Source of the DNA: Robiginitalea sp.
GTDB taxonomy: Bacteria; Bacteroidota; Bacteroidia; Flavobacteriales; Flavobacteriaceae
NCBI GenBank assembly: GCA_024642005.1
Contig: JAHECA010000005.1
Coordinates: forward strand, 100,349-144,666
DNA: 44,318 bases
Direction of reading: 5' to 3'
Each line of letters starts with the position of its first letter. Position 1 is the stretch's first letter. Below the pieces are notes generated by a model. That model did no database searches and had not been told where the DNA came from. It was given only the letters and a program-made list of their open reading frames with translations. Positions 33,429-41,614 of this stretch are shown here, piece by piece. The position numbers were made by a program, and so were the translations under genes.

Positions 33429-35627
33429 ATGCGCTATTTTCCCCTGGTCATCTTCCTTTGGGCATCCCATGCCCTGCTCGCCCAGCCCTCCCAGGTCAAA
33501 ACCATAAGGGTCAGGCACATCGATCAGGAAATCCACCTCGACGGACGGCTCGACGAACCGATTTGGGGCGAGGCCGATACGGCCGGCGATTTCTGGGAAT
33601 ACTTCCCTGTAGACAGCATCCTGGCCCGGCAACAATCCGAAATCAAAATGCTGTACGACGACGTAAACCTCTATGTGGGGATCACGGTACATACAGCCGG
33701 GCGTGATTTTGCCATCCAGTCGCTGAGGCGCGATTTCCGGGCCGGAAATTCAGACAACATCACCCTAATGTTCGATACCTTCAACGATGGCAACAATGCC
33801 TTTTTGTTCGGGATCAACCCGTATGGGGTGCTTCGGGAAGGGCTGGTTTCAGGCGGGGGGCTCAACCTCAATGGCTTCACCATATCCTGGGATGTCAAAT
33901 GGCGGAGCGAAACGGTAATCGAAGACAACACCTATACCTCGGAACTGATAATACCCCTCACCTCTTTCAAATTCAGGGAAGGCGAAACCCGCTGGCGTTT
34001 TAACAGCTATCGCTTCGATACCCAGTCGAACGAGAGCAGCACCTGGGTGCATATCCCCCAGAACCAGAATATTTATGGGCTCACCTTTATGGGGGAGATG
34101 GTCTTTGAGCGGCCCCTGGGCAAATCGCGCACACCCATGGCCCTGATCCCGTATGTCAACACCGGCTACGCCCGCGATTTCGAAACCGATCAGGCAGAGA
34201 CGATCTTCAAGGTGGGAGGCGACGCGAAGGTTTCCATCGGGAACAGCATGAACCTCGACATTACGGTAAACCCCGATTTTTCGCAGGTAGAGGTAGACGA
34301 CCAGGTAACCAACCTGACCCGTTTCGAGGTTTCCCTTCCTGAAAAACGACAGTTCTTTATCGACAACAGCGACCTGTTCTCAGGCTTCGGCGACCAGCGC
34401 GACGCCAACCCCTTCTTTTCGAGGCGTATCGGCATTGCACAAGACACCTCGGGAAACACCGTCGAGAACCGGATTCTGGGTGGGGTACGCCTGAGCGGGA
34501 AACTAAACAACCGGCTGAGGCTGGGCTTTTTCAGCATACAGACCGAAAAAGACGCCGCCAACCAGATCCCGAGCAACAACAACTCGATGATCGCCCTGCA
34601 GCACTTGCTTTTTTCGCGCTCCAACGTGGGGCTTTTTATCCTGAACAGGGAAGCAACCGGCAATGAACCCTACCTGAACCCCGATGACCGGTACAACCGG
34701 GTAGCGGGTATCGACTACAACCTGATCTCATCCAACAACGTCTGGAGCGGGCAATTTTACCTGCACAAATCGTTTCAGCCCGAATCGAGCGGCAAGGACC
34801 TGTCTACCGGATCTACCCTCCGGTATAATTCCCGGAATTGGAACGGCTTTTCCAAGTTGGTTTACCTGGGAGAGAATTTTCAGTCAGACCTTGGCTTTGT
34901 AAGGCGCACCGACATGCTTAAAAGCGTAACGAGCGTAGCGCGGGTTTTCTGGCCCGAAACCGGGATATTCAATAATTACAGTTTTGAATTCACGCCGTTT
35001 TGGATCTGGCGGCCCAGCGCTTCTCTGCAGAAGACCGATCAGAACCTCCGGTTCCAGTCTGAGGCCAGGTTTCGCGACCAATCGACGGTCCAATTGCAAT
35101 GGAACAACGAATATACCTACCTGTTCGACGCCTTCGAGCCCACCGGCACCGATGGTGCCCTGCCACTGCCGGCCGATTCGGAATACCGCTATAAAAGCCT
35201 GGAACTTACCTATACCTCCGACCTCAGGAGAAAAGTTTCCTTTCAGCTTGGAAATACCTTTGGTGGCTTTTACAACGGGAAGCGCTTTTCGCTGCAAGGG
35301 GCCCTTAACCTGCGGTTCCAACCCAAGGCCTATGTATCCCTGCTGATGAACTACGACCGGATAAGCCTGCCCGAACCCTATGCCAGTGCCGATATTTGGC
35401 TGATAAGTCCCAAATTTGAAATCACCTTTTCCAAGTCGGTATTCTGGAATACCCTGATCCAGTACAGCAACCAACGCGATAACCTGGGCATAAACACCCG
35501 GCTGCAGTGGCGGTTTGCCCCCCTGTCTGACCTCTATTTGGTGTATACCGACAATTACTATGTAGACCGGTTTTCGCCCCGTTACCGTACGGTAAGCCTT
35601 AAGCTCACCTACTGGCTCAACATCTGA
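33429..35627 (+). CDS. DUF5916 protein with N-terminal CBM9-like domain
   Basis: A 732-aa exported protein. The signal peptide MRYFPLVIFLWASHALLAQ is followed by a carbohydrate-binding-module-9-like sandwich at about 25-200 (LDGRLDEPIWGEADTAGDFW, EIKMLYDDVNLYVGI, ISWDVKWRSETVIE). A long region of amphipathic beta-strands ends in aromatic residues (LRFQPKAYVSLLMNYDR, LIQYSNQRDN, SLKLTYWLNI), typical of an outer-membrane barrel. This is the DUF5916 layout, frequent in Bacteroidota, whose role is not established. The NPDFSQVEVDDQVTNLTR stretch is strongly conserved in the family. It is followed 48 bp later by the DUF819 gene. Confidence 0.88.
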   Translation: MRYFPLVIFLWASHALLAQPSQVKTIRVRHIDQEIHLDGRLDEPIWGEADTAGDFWEYFPVDSILARQQSEIKMLYDDVNLYVGITVHTAGRDFAIQSLRRDFRAGNSDNITLMFDTFNDGNNAFLFGINPYGVLREGLVSGGGLNLNGFTISWDVKWRSETVIEDNTYTSELIIPLTSFKFREGETRWRFNSYRFDTQSNESSTWVHIPQNQNIYGLTFMGEMVFERPLGKSRTPMALIPYVNTGYARDFETDQAETIFKVGGDAKVSIGNSMNLDITVNPDFSQVEVDDQVTNLTRFEVSLPEKRQFFIDNSDLFSGFGDQRDANPFFSRRIGIAQDTSGNTVENRILGGVRLSGKLNNRLRLGFFSIQTEKDAANQIPSNNNSMIALQHLLFSRSNVGLFILNREATGNEPYLNPDDRYNRVAGIDYNLISSNNVWSGQFYLHKSFQPESSGKDLSTGSTLRYNSRNWNGFSKLVYLGENFQSDLGFVRRTDMLKSVTSVARVFWPETGIFNNYSFEFTPFWIWRPSASLQKTDQNLRFQSEARFRDQSTVQLQWNNEYTYLFDAFEPTGTDGALPLPADSEYRYKSLELTYTSDLRRKVSFQLGNTFGGFYNGKRFSLQGALNLRFQPKAYVSLLMNYDRISLPEPYASADIWLISPKFEITFSKSVFWNTLIQYSNQRDNLGINTRLQWRFAPLSDLYLVYTDNYYVDRFSPRYRTVSLKLTYWLNI

Positions 35628-35675
35628 GGCTGCAAAAATTCCCCTATCTTTTAGGCCGGATTAAACACCCTGGCC

Positions 35676-36938
35676 ATGAATGAACCCCTTATTACCGACG
35701 ACACCATAGTATTCGGACTCCTGGCATTGTGCCTGGGTTTTGTTTTTATCACCTCCGGCAGCCAGAAAGGGTTCTGGAAGCAATTCTACAACGTTGTACC
35801 GGCCATCTTGCTCTGTTATATGCTGCCCGCAGTGCTGGCGAGCCTGGGCATCGTCTCTGACGAACACTCGCGCCTGTACTTCATGGCCAGCCAATACCTG
35901 TTGCCGGCAGCCCTGGTACTGATGACCCTCAGCATCGACCTGAAGGCTATCACCAACCTGGGGTCAAAGGCCCTGATCCTGTTCCTGACTGGTACTGTGG
36001 GGATCATTATCGGGGGGCCGATCGCGATATTGATTGTTTCGGCAATATCCCCCGATATAATCGGGGGGGCCGGATTCGACGCTGTCTGGAGGGGCTTGTC
36101 GACCATTGCGGGCAGCTGGATCGGGGGCGGGGCCAACCAGGCGGCCATGCTGGAAATATTCAAGTTCAACCCCCAGCGCTTTGGAGAAATGGTGCTGGTA
36201 GACATCGTCTGTGCCAATATCTGGATGGCCCTGCTCTTACTCGGGGTCGGCAAGGCAGCGAAAATAGACCGCTGGCTCAAGGCCGATGCCAGCTCGATCG
36301 AGACCCTAAAAAAGAAGGTTACTGCCTTTTCGGAAAGCATAACCCGCGTGCCATCCCTGCGCGACTATATGGTGTTGTTTTTCCTGGCTTTTGCAGCTGT
36401 GGGGCTGGCCCATTTGCTGGGCGGCACCCTCAGCCAGTCGCTCACCGAAGGCTTTGCGGCGGTGCGCGACCCAAAGAGTTTCCTCTCCTTCCTGGGGGGC
36501 GACTTTTTTTGGATGGTGGTGGTGGCCACTGCTGTGGGCATCGGCCTGTCATTTACCCGGGCTAAAAATCTGGAAGGCGCAGGGGCAAGCAAGCTTGGAG
36601 GCGTATTTATCTACATCCTGGTGGCCACCATCGGCATGAAAATGGACCTGGGCCGCATTCTGGAAAATCCAGGCCTTATCCTGGTAGGCCTCATCTGGAT
36701 CGCCATCCATGCCGGCCTGCTGATTTTGGTTGCCAAACTGATCAGGGCGCCCTTCTTTTTCCTTGCCGTAGGCAGCCAGGCCAATGTAGGCGGGGCAGCC
36801 TCGGCGCCTGTTGTGGCGGCAGAATTTCACCCGTCGCTCAGCTCAGTTGGGGTGCTGCTGGCCGTCCTGGGCTATGTGGTCGGCACCGGGGGTGCCCTGC
36901 TCTGTGCCTACCTCATGGAATTTGTGGCACCGGCCTGA
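35676..36938 (+). CDS. DUF819 family membrane protein (YjcL-like)
   Basis: A 420-aa protein with 11-12 hydrophobic helices. Family motifs are GIVSDEHSRLYFMASQYLLP, the glycine-rich WRGLSTIAGSWIGGGANQAA and, in the second half, AVGSQANVGGAASAPVVAAE. These two glycine-rich re-entrant-like segments suggest an inverted-repeat transporter fold. DUF819 substrates are not known; I would not go beyond a transporter-like membrane protein. It is probably co-transcribed with the DUF5916 gene or has a weak TATCTTTT element of its own (35645-35652). Confidence 0.9.
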   Translation: MNEPLITDDTIVFGLLALCLGFVFITSGSQKGFWKQFYNVVPAILLCYMLPAVLASLGIVSDEHSRLYFMASQYLLPAALVLMTLSIDLKAITNLGSKALILFLTGTVGIIIGGPIAILIVSAISPDIIGGAGFDAVWRGLSTIAGSWIGGGANQAAMLEIFKFNPQRFGEMVLVDIVCANIWMALLLLGVGKAAKIDRWLKADASSIETLKKKVTAFSESITRVPSLRDYMVLFFLAFAAVGLAHLLGGTLSQSLTEGFAAVRDPKSFLSFLGGDFFWMVVVATAVGIGLSFTRAKNLEGAGASKLGGVFIYILVATIGMKMDLGRILENPGLILVGLIWIAIHAGLLILVAKLIRAPFFFLAVGSQANVGGAASAPVVAAEFHPSLSSVGVLLAVLGYVVGTGGALLCAYLMEFVAPA

Positions 36939-37009
36939 AGCGAGGAAGCCCGCCCATTACTCATGGGGAATTGAAAAAAATGCAGATATTTGCGCCTCAA
37001 AACAACGGA

Positions 37010-37705
37010 ATGAAAAGATTCGTATTCGCCGGGGCCCTGTCCTGGCTTTTGGTAGCTTGCTCGGGCGACAGCGCAAAAAACCTCATCGTGGAAGGAAGGG
37101 TGCAAGGCCTCAGAAAAGGGACCCTTTACCTGCAGCAAGTGCAGGACACCTCGCTGATAACCCTTGATTCCATGACCGTTGGAAACGAAGGGGAATTCCG
37201 CCTGCAGGGGAATATTGACGACCCGGACCTTTTCTACCTCTATCTCGACAAAGCCGACAACAATGCCATGAACGACCGCATCGTTTTCTTTGCAGGGCCG
37301 GGGATCATTCGTATCAACACGCGTTGGAACGCCTTCGAGGGAGACGCCGAAATCGAGGGGACCGAATTACAGGAGCAATACCGGGACTACCGCAGAAACC
37401 AATCGCGCTTTCACGTACAGGAACTGGAAGTGGCCCGCTCCATGACGGCCCTTAGCCTGCCTGCCGACAGCGTGGCCCTGGATTCGCTCCAATTGGTATC
37501 TGACCGGATAGCCCTGCGCTCCTACCTGTATGCCCTGAACTTCGCCCTGAACAACAAAAGTTCGTACCTGGCCCCCTTTGTGGCCTATACGGAAGTGTCT
37601 GATGCAAACCCGAAGTACCTGGATTCCATCTATAAGGCACTGGACCCGGAAGTAGCCGCATCCAAATACGGTAAAAAACTCAAAGAATTACTGGAAAGCC
37701 GCTAG
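37010..37705 (+). CDS. DUF4369 domain lipoprotein
   Basis: A 231-aa predicted lipoprotein with signal WLLVAC (Cys17) followed by SGD. The N-terminal half is a beta-sandwich of the DUF4369 kind (IVEGRVQGLRKGTLYLQQVQ, DSMTVGNEGEFRLQG, YLYLDKADN). This domain often precedes a thioredoxin-like TlpA module in Bacteroidota, but here the C-terminal half is helical with no CxxC, so the redox domain is missing. ATG 37010 is chosen for the signal peptide. The gene converges on the small helical protein gene with a 3-bp gap. Confidence 0.83.
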   Translation: MKRFVFAGALSWLLVACSGDSAKNLIVEGRVQGLRKGTLYLQQVQDTSLITLDSMTVGNEGEFRLQGNIDDPDLFYLYLDKADNNAMNDRIVFFAGPGIIRINTRWNAFEGDAEIEGTELQEQYRDYRRNQSRFHVQELEVARSMTALSLPADSVALDSLQLVSDRIALRSYLYALNFALNNKSSYLAPFVAYTEVSDANPKYLDSIYKALDPEVAASKYGKKLKELLESR

Positions 37706-37708
37706 GCT

Positions 37709-37978
37709 TCAGACCATTTTATTGATCTGATCCACCAGGACGGTGGCTTCCTTTTCCAGTGTCTGCCGAACCTGCTTCAGGTGGGCTTTGCGATTTTCAA
37801 CTTCCTTCTTGTTCACCTCGGCGATCAGGCGGTCAAAGGACTCAATGGCCTGGTCGATAATGGCCGTACCTTGTTCTGACCCTTGCTGGCCGTTGGCGTG
37901 TTCGACGATATAAACGGCTTCTATGACGTCTCCCAGGACGTTGTTGATATCTTTCTTCAGATTGCGGATGCTAGACAT
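37709..37978 (-). CDS. Small helical protein, unknown function
   Basis: An 89-aa protein predicted to be nearly all helix (IRNLKKDINNVLGDVIEAVY, then QAIESFDRLIAEVNKKEVEN and a heptad-like stretch to LVDQINKMV). I recognise it as the kind of short conserved protein found in Flavobacteriia but cannot name a family. It has no signal peptide, membrane helix or cysteine, so it is cytoplasmic and probably oligomeric. It stands alone between the DUF4369 gene and manA, and is transcribed leftwards like manA. Confidence 0.75.
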   Translation of the reverse strand: MSSIRNLKKDINNVLGDVIEAVYIVEHANGQQGSEQGTAIIDQAIESFDRLIAEVNKKEVENRKAHLKQVRQTLEKEATVLVDQINKMV

Positions 37979-38032
37979 GTGTTTGTTTTTGTGGCAAAAG
38001 TACGATTTCGGCCTGAATGTAGCGCACTGACC

Positions 38033-39001
38033 TCAAAGGGTTACTTCGAGGAGCTCGCAGCCAGTGGTTTCGAGCACCAGCCGGTCGGCTGCTGCAGGAA
38101 TCAGGAGGGTTTCCCCGGTTTTTAAGGTAGCACTGGCATCGCCCAGGCATACCCTGGCCTCGCCGGAAACGCAGAGGTAGATGGTAAATGCCTCGCGTTT
38201 GCCCAGGGCGGTTTCATAGGGGTGGGTAAGCTGCAGGTAATTGGTCGTAAAATAAGGCGTCTGCGCCATGACAGCCGGCCGGTCGGGTTTACGTTCGTAA
38301 GCGAGTATAAAATCGTCCCGCCGCTTGTAGTCCATGGCATCAAGGGCCAGGTCGGTGTGCAGTTCCCGCAGCTTGCCGGCGGCATCCCTGCGGTCGAAGT
38401 CGTATACCCTGTAGGTTACGTCAGAGCTCTGCTGGATTTCGGCGAGCATTACTCCTGCCCCAATGGCGTGGATTTTGCCTGCAGGGATAAAAATCCCGTC
38501 GCCGGGTTTTACCTCCCGGTAATGCAGCAGGTCTGTGAGCCTGCCATCGGCCAGGGCCTCCTGATACTCGGCCCGGGTCACATCGCGCTCGAAACCGACG
38601 ATGAGCCGCGCGCCCGGGTCGGCGTCCATAATGTACCACATCTCGGTTTTCCCGAACGAATTATGTCTGGCGCGGGCCAGGCGATCGTCGGGATGGAGTT
38701 GGATGGACAGGTCTTGTTTGGCGTCGATAAATTTGATCAGCATCGGAAACTCGGTACCGAATCGCTCCAGTACGCGCCGGCCCAGCAGGGCTTCAGGATA
38801 AGCCGCTATCAGTTCGGGCAGGCCCTGCCCGGCATAGGGCCCGTCGGCGACCACCGATTCGTCTCCGGGCACCCCGGAAATTTCCCAGCTCTCCCCGATT
38901 TCGGAGCCGATGGCGGGCTTGCCCAGGACGGTGCGCAATTTGGAGCCTCCCCAGAGACGCGCTTTGAAGATCGGTTTAAAACGCAGTGGATACAGGTTCA
39001 T
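38033..39001 (-). CDS. manA: Mannose-6-phosphate isomerase, class I
   Basis: Zinc-dependent enzyme of 322 aa interconverting fructose 6-phosphate and mannose 6-phosphate, feeding GDP-mannose synthesis. The zinc ligands are Gln101 and His103 (SIQLHPDD), Glu120 (GKTEMWYIMD) and His178 (PAGKIHAIGAG). The catalytic-region YRVYDFDRRD is present, and a second cupin forms the C-terminus. It is the compact bacterial form. It is the last gene of the idi-PTPS-bcp-manA operon, and its ATG overlaps the bcp stop by 4 bases. Confidence 0.95.
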   Translation of the reverse strand: MNLYPLRFKPIFKARLWGGSKLRTVLGKPAIGSEIGESWEISGVPGDESVVADGPYAGQGLPELIAAYPEALLGRRVLERFGTEFPMLIKFIDAKQDLSIQLHPDDRLARARHNSFGKTEMWYIMDADPGARLIVGFERDVTRAEYQEALADGRLTDLLHYREVKPGDGIFIPAGKIHAIGAGVMLAEIQQSSDVTYRVYDFDRRDAAGKLRELHTDLALDAMDYKRRDDFILAYERKPDRPAVMAQTPYFTTNYLQLTHPYETALGKREAFTIYLCVSGEARVCLGDASATLKTGETLLIPAAADRLVLETTGCELLEVTL

Positions 39002-39459
39002 TTTCCGGTCAGTTTTTTAACGGCTTCCAACGATTTGCGCATGTGTCCGCCCGAACCCGGGCTATCAAATACCAGAACCAGTTTGCCCGCCGGGTCCAGC
39101 ACAAAGGTTTCGCGCCCGGGCAGCAGGTTCAAAAACCTTTTGCGCACCTGGTAGCGGCGGCTTACCGTATCCTTCGGATCGCTTAGCAGCCGAAACGGCA
39201 GGCCATGGCGTGCGGCAAAGCGCCCGTGTGATTGCTCGGAGTCTGAACTGATGCCAATGACCAGCGCCCCCGCCTCAACAAAGTCTTCATATCCATCCCG
39301 GAAGGAACAGGCCTCGGCCGTACAGCCGGGGGTAAAATCGCGGGGGTAAAAAAACAGCACCACAGGCTGGCTGCCCAGGTGTTCTGACAGCCGGAAAGGT
39401 TTGCCTTCTGAGTCGTTCAAAACAAAATCGGGCGCCTGGGCCCCCAGCGGAAGACCCAT
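38998..39459 (-). CDS. bcp: Thioredoxin-dependent peroxiredoxin (BCP/PrxQ)
   Basis: A 153-aa peroxiredoxin of the BCP/PrxQ group that reduces peroxides with thioredoxin. The peroxidatic Cys46 is in DFTPGCTAEACSF, with the resolving Cys51 five residues later. The catalytic Thr (T43) is in place, and the active-site Arg is probably in the QVRKRF region. The usual YPKDFTPGC start is here YPRDFTPGC. It lies 1 bp after the PTPS gene and overlaps manA by 4 bp. Confidence 0.95.
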   Translation of the reverse strand: MGLPLGAQAPDFVLNDSEGKPFRLSEHLGSQPVVLFFYPRDFTPGCTAEACSFRDGYEDFVEAGALVIGISSDSEQSHGRFAARHGLPFRLLSDPKDTVSRRYQVRKRFLNLLPGRETFVLDPAGKLVLVFDSPGSGGHMRKSLEAVKKLTGK

Positions 39460-39460
39460 C

Positions 39461-39871
39461 TTAAAGCCCGTTAAAGGTTACGTAATTGCGCGGGGTCTCA
39501 TACAACTGCACTTCGAGTTCCAGCGCGGATTGGAGATGCGGGCGCAGTTTATTCCAGATTACCACCGCAATATTCTCGGCAGTCGGATTCAAGGTGGCGA
39601 ATTCCGGTATTTCCGCATTGAGGTTCTTGTGGTCGAGCACGTCTTCCACCTCGGTTTGAATCAGGTCTTTGAGCACTTTCAGATCCATTACAAATCCCGT
39701 AATGGGGTCGATGGGTCCGGTCACACTCACGATGAGCTCATAATTATGCCCGTGGAAATTGGGGTTGCTGCATTTGCCGAAGACTTCCTGGTTTCGGGCT
39801 TGATCCCAGTCGGGGCAAAACAGGCGGTGTGCGGCATTGAAATGCGCTTTTCTGCTGACCTTGGCTTTCAT
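39461..39871 (-). CDS. 6-pyruvoyl-tetrahydropterin synthase family protein (CX5HGH type)
   Basis: A 136-aa T-fold enzyme. The zinc ligands are His15 (FNAAHRL), His40 and His42 (NPNFHGHNYEL), and the catalytic Cys34 lies in FGKCSNPNFHGH. DHKNLNAEIPEF and the C-terminal YETPRNYVTF supply the acidic pterin-binding residues. In bacteria this family is usually QueD (6-carboxytetrahydropterin synthase, queuosine pathway), whose motif is CxxxHGH. Here the spacing is CX5HGH, and FGKC-NPN-HGHNY with DP-TG-V/MDL matches the animal 6-pyruvoyl-tetrahydropterin synthases better. The product is therefore uncertain, and no queC/queE or pterin reductase is nearby. It overlaps idi by 4 bp. Confidence 0.9.
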   Translation of the reverse strand: MKAKVSRKAHFNAAHRLFCPDWDQARNQEVFGKCSNPNFHGHNYELIVSVTGPIDPITGFVMDLKVLKDLIQTEVEDVLDHKNLNAEIPEFATLNPTAENIAVVIWNKLRPHLQSALELEVQLYETPRNYVTFNGL

Positions 39872-40401
39872 TCTTTCTGTTTGTGTTGCCGTATATACTC
39901 GTAAAACCGTTCAAAGACAATGCGGAACCATGCCGTATAATTCGCCGGATGAGCCAGCAGGTCGTCCCGTACCGCTTCCAGCCCCATCCACTTCCAGGCG
40001 GCTACCTCTTCGGGGTTTATTCGGGGCTCGCCCGAATAATAACCCAGCAGCACATGGTCCAGTTCGTGCTCGGTAAGGCCGTTGTCGAAAGGTGCCTTGT
40101 AGATAAAGGAAAAGAGTTCTTTTAGCCCGGTCTCAAAGCCCATCTCTTCGCGCAGCCGGCGCGTGCCGGCTTCCAAATTGGTTTCGCCCATACGCTGGTG
40201 GCTGCAACAGGTATTGGTCCACAGCAGGGGTGAATGGTATTTGTCGGCCGCACGCTGTTGCAGCATGAGCTGGCCTTCCTCGTTGAGCACAAATACCGAA
40301 AAGGCGCGGTGCAAGACCGCTTTCTCATGGGCTTCCAATTTGGGCATGGTGCCCAGCACCTCGTCGTCTGGATTGACCAGAATCACTTCTTCTTCTCTCA
40401 C
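39868..40401 (-). CDS. idi: Isopentenyl-diphosphate delta-isomerase, type 1
   Basis: Nudix-fold isomerase of 177 aa converting IPP to DMAPP for quinone and carotenoid synthesis. The catalytic Cys66 is in WTNTCCSH, Glu111 and Glu113 are in TEHELDHV, and the Nudix-like helix is ETNLEAGTRRLREEMGF. The start codon is a GTG at 40401 (VREEEVILVNPDDE matches the family N-terminus). It is the first gene of a four-gene overlapping operon with the PTPS gene, bcp and manA. Confidence 0.95.
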   Translation of the reverse strand: MREEEVILVNPDDEVLGTMPKLEAHEKAVLHRAFSVFVLNEEGQLMLQQRAADKYHSPLLWTNTCCSHQRMGETNLEAGTRRLREEMGFETGLKELFSFIYKAPFDNGLTEHELDHVLLGYYSGEPRINPEEVAAWKWMGLEAVRDDLLAHPANYTAWFRIVFERFYEYIRQHKQKE

Positions 40402-40405
40402 CCTT

Positions 40406-40413
40406 CAAAAATA
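40406..40413 (-). promoter_or_regulatory. Promoter -7 box for the idi operon
   Basis: Minus-strand TATTTTTG matches TAnnTTTG and ends only 5 bp before the idi GTG, so the mRNA would be leaderless or nearly so. No matching -33 box is seen. The remaining 234 bp up to sprF shows no gene or clear hairpin terminator. Confidence 0.4.
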
Positions 40414-40647
40414 AGCCCTTTGGGTGATTATCCTGTTAAAGGGTTTTTAAAATCTGGCCCAAATGAGACTCCTTGCAGGACAACGGGCCGGGAAAGAAGG
40501 CATCATTGGCTGTTTTGCAAGCGGCCAGAAGCCCCTCCCATCAAACAAGATAAGCGAGCTTCCTGCACGTGTATTGCAGTTTTAAGGTAGCCGAGAAACG
40601 AAAGGCCCAAGTATTTAGCCCAGGCCGGCGCCAACTGGCCAGCCCCT

Positions 40648-41610
40648 TTAGAAAAACCTCGGGCTCTTGATGTTGCCGACCGTTCTGATAAAATCGTAGC
40701 GGAATATCACCTCGAAGGAGCCGTTGTTGAAGGCCGCGCTGCCCAGTGCGGTGATTTCGCGGTCGTAAGCAAGCCCGATCAGGAACGACCGGGAAATATT
40801 GAAGCCGATAAGCCCGCTGAAAGCGGCATCCCAGCGGTAGGCAGCCCCAAAGACGAATTTTTCGTCATACATGAAGTTCGCCGATAAATCGAGTTGCAGG
40901 GGTGCCCCCATGGTAGCCTTGGCCAGCAGGGCAGGTTTGAATTTCCACATCGGGTGGAAATCATAGACATACCCGGTAATGAAGTAATAACTCATCTGTT
41001 CCCGGGCGGTGGAAAGGGAGGAAGAATCGAAGTGGCTGGTCTCCAAAAATCGGGGTACCGAAAAACCGGCATAAAAATGCTCGGTATGGTAATATATTCC
41101 TGCGCCGATGTTGGGGGTAAGGCGGTTCTGTATGTCGGTCTGCAATTGCGCATCGGGGTAACTCGGATCCTGATTGAGCTCAGAAAACCTAATGTCCAGC
41201 AGGTTTATACTGGCTTTCAGGCCAAAGCTCAGGCGGGCTTCCTTCGCCAATTGCAGGGTATAGGAAAAGTCCCCGTCAAAATTGGTCTCGGCAGTAGGGC
41301 CGATCTGGTCGTTCACGATGGAGAAGCCCAGCCCAACCCCCCTGTAGCCAACCGGGCTGTGGAGGTTCAGGGTCTGGGTTTTCGGGGCACCTTCGAGGCC
41401 CACCCACTGGGCGCGGTAGAGGGCTGCGATGCTCAGCTGCCCGCGTGAGCCGGCGTAGCCGGGGTTCACGCTTACCGTGTTGTACATATACTGGGTGTAC
41501 TGGGCATCCTGCTGGGCCAGTGACGACACCGGCATGGCAGCCAGGGCGGCCAGGGCAATCGCCCAGCGCAAGCTTGTAATCTTTTTCCAGCTTTCAAAAA
41601 TCCTCTGCAT
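40648..41610 (-). CDS. PorP/SprF family type IX secretion membrane protein
   Basis: A 320-aa outer-membrane protein. The signal peptide ends near MPVSSLAQ. The family opening is QDAQYTQYMYNTVSVNPGYAGS, followed by alternating beta-strands (GVGLGFSIVNDQIGPT, LSFGLKASINLLD, LIGFNISRSFLIGLAYDREI) and a terminal FEVIFRYDF strand. PorP/SprF proteins work with the type IX system and are usually encoded next to one large surface adhesin, whose export they support. That is the arrangement here: it lies 4 bp downstream of a gene with a type B sorting domain. Good homology to the family, but it is one of several paralogues such genomes carry. Confidence 0.93.
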   Translation of the reverse strand: MQRIFESWKKITSLRWAIALAALAAMPVSSLAQQDAQYTQYMYNTVSVNPGYAGSRGQLSIAALYRAQWVGLEGAPKTQTLNLHSPVGYRGVGLGFSIVNDQIGPTAETNFDGDFSYTLQLAKEARLSFGLKASINLLDIRFSELNQDPSYPDAQLQTDIQNRLTPNIGAGIYYHTEHFYAGFSVPRFLETSHFDSSSLSTAREQMSYYFITGYVYDFHPMWKFKPALLAKATMGAPLQLDLSANFMYDEKFVFGAAYRWDAAFSGLIGFNISRSFLIGLAYDREITALGSAAFNNGSFEVIFRYDFIRTVGNIKSPRFF

Positions 41611-41614
41611 GCGC

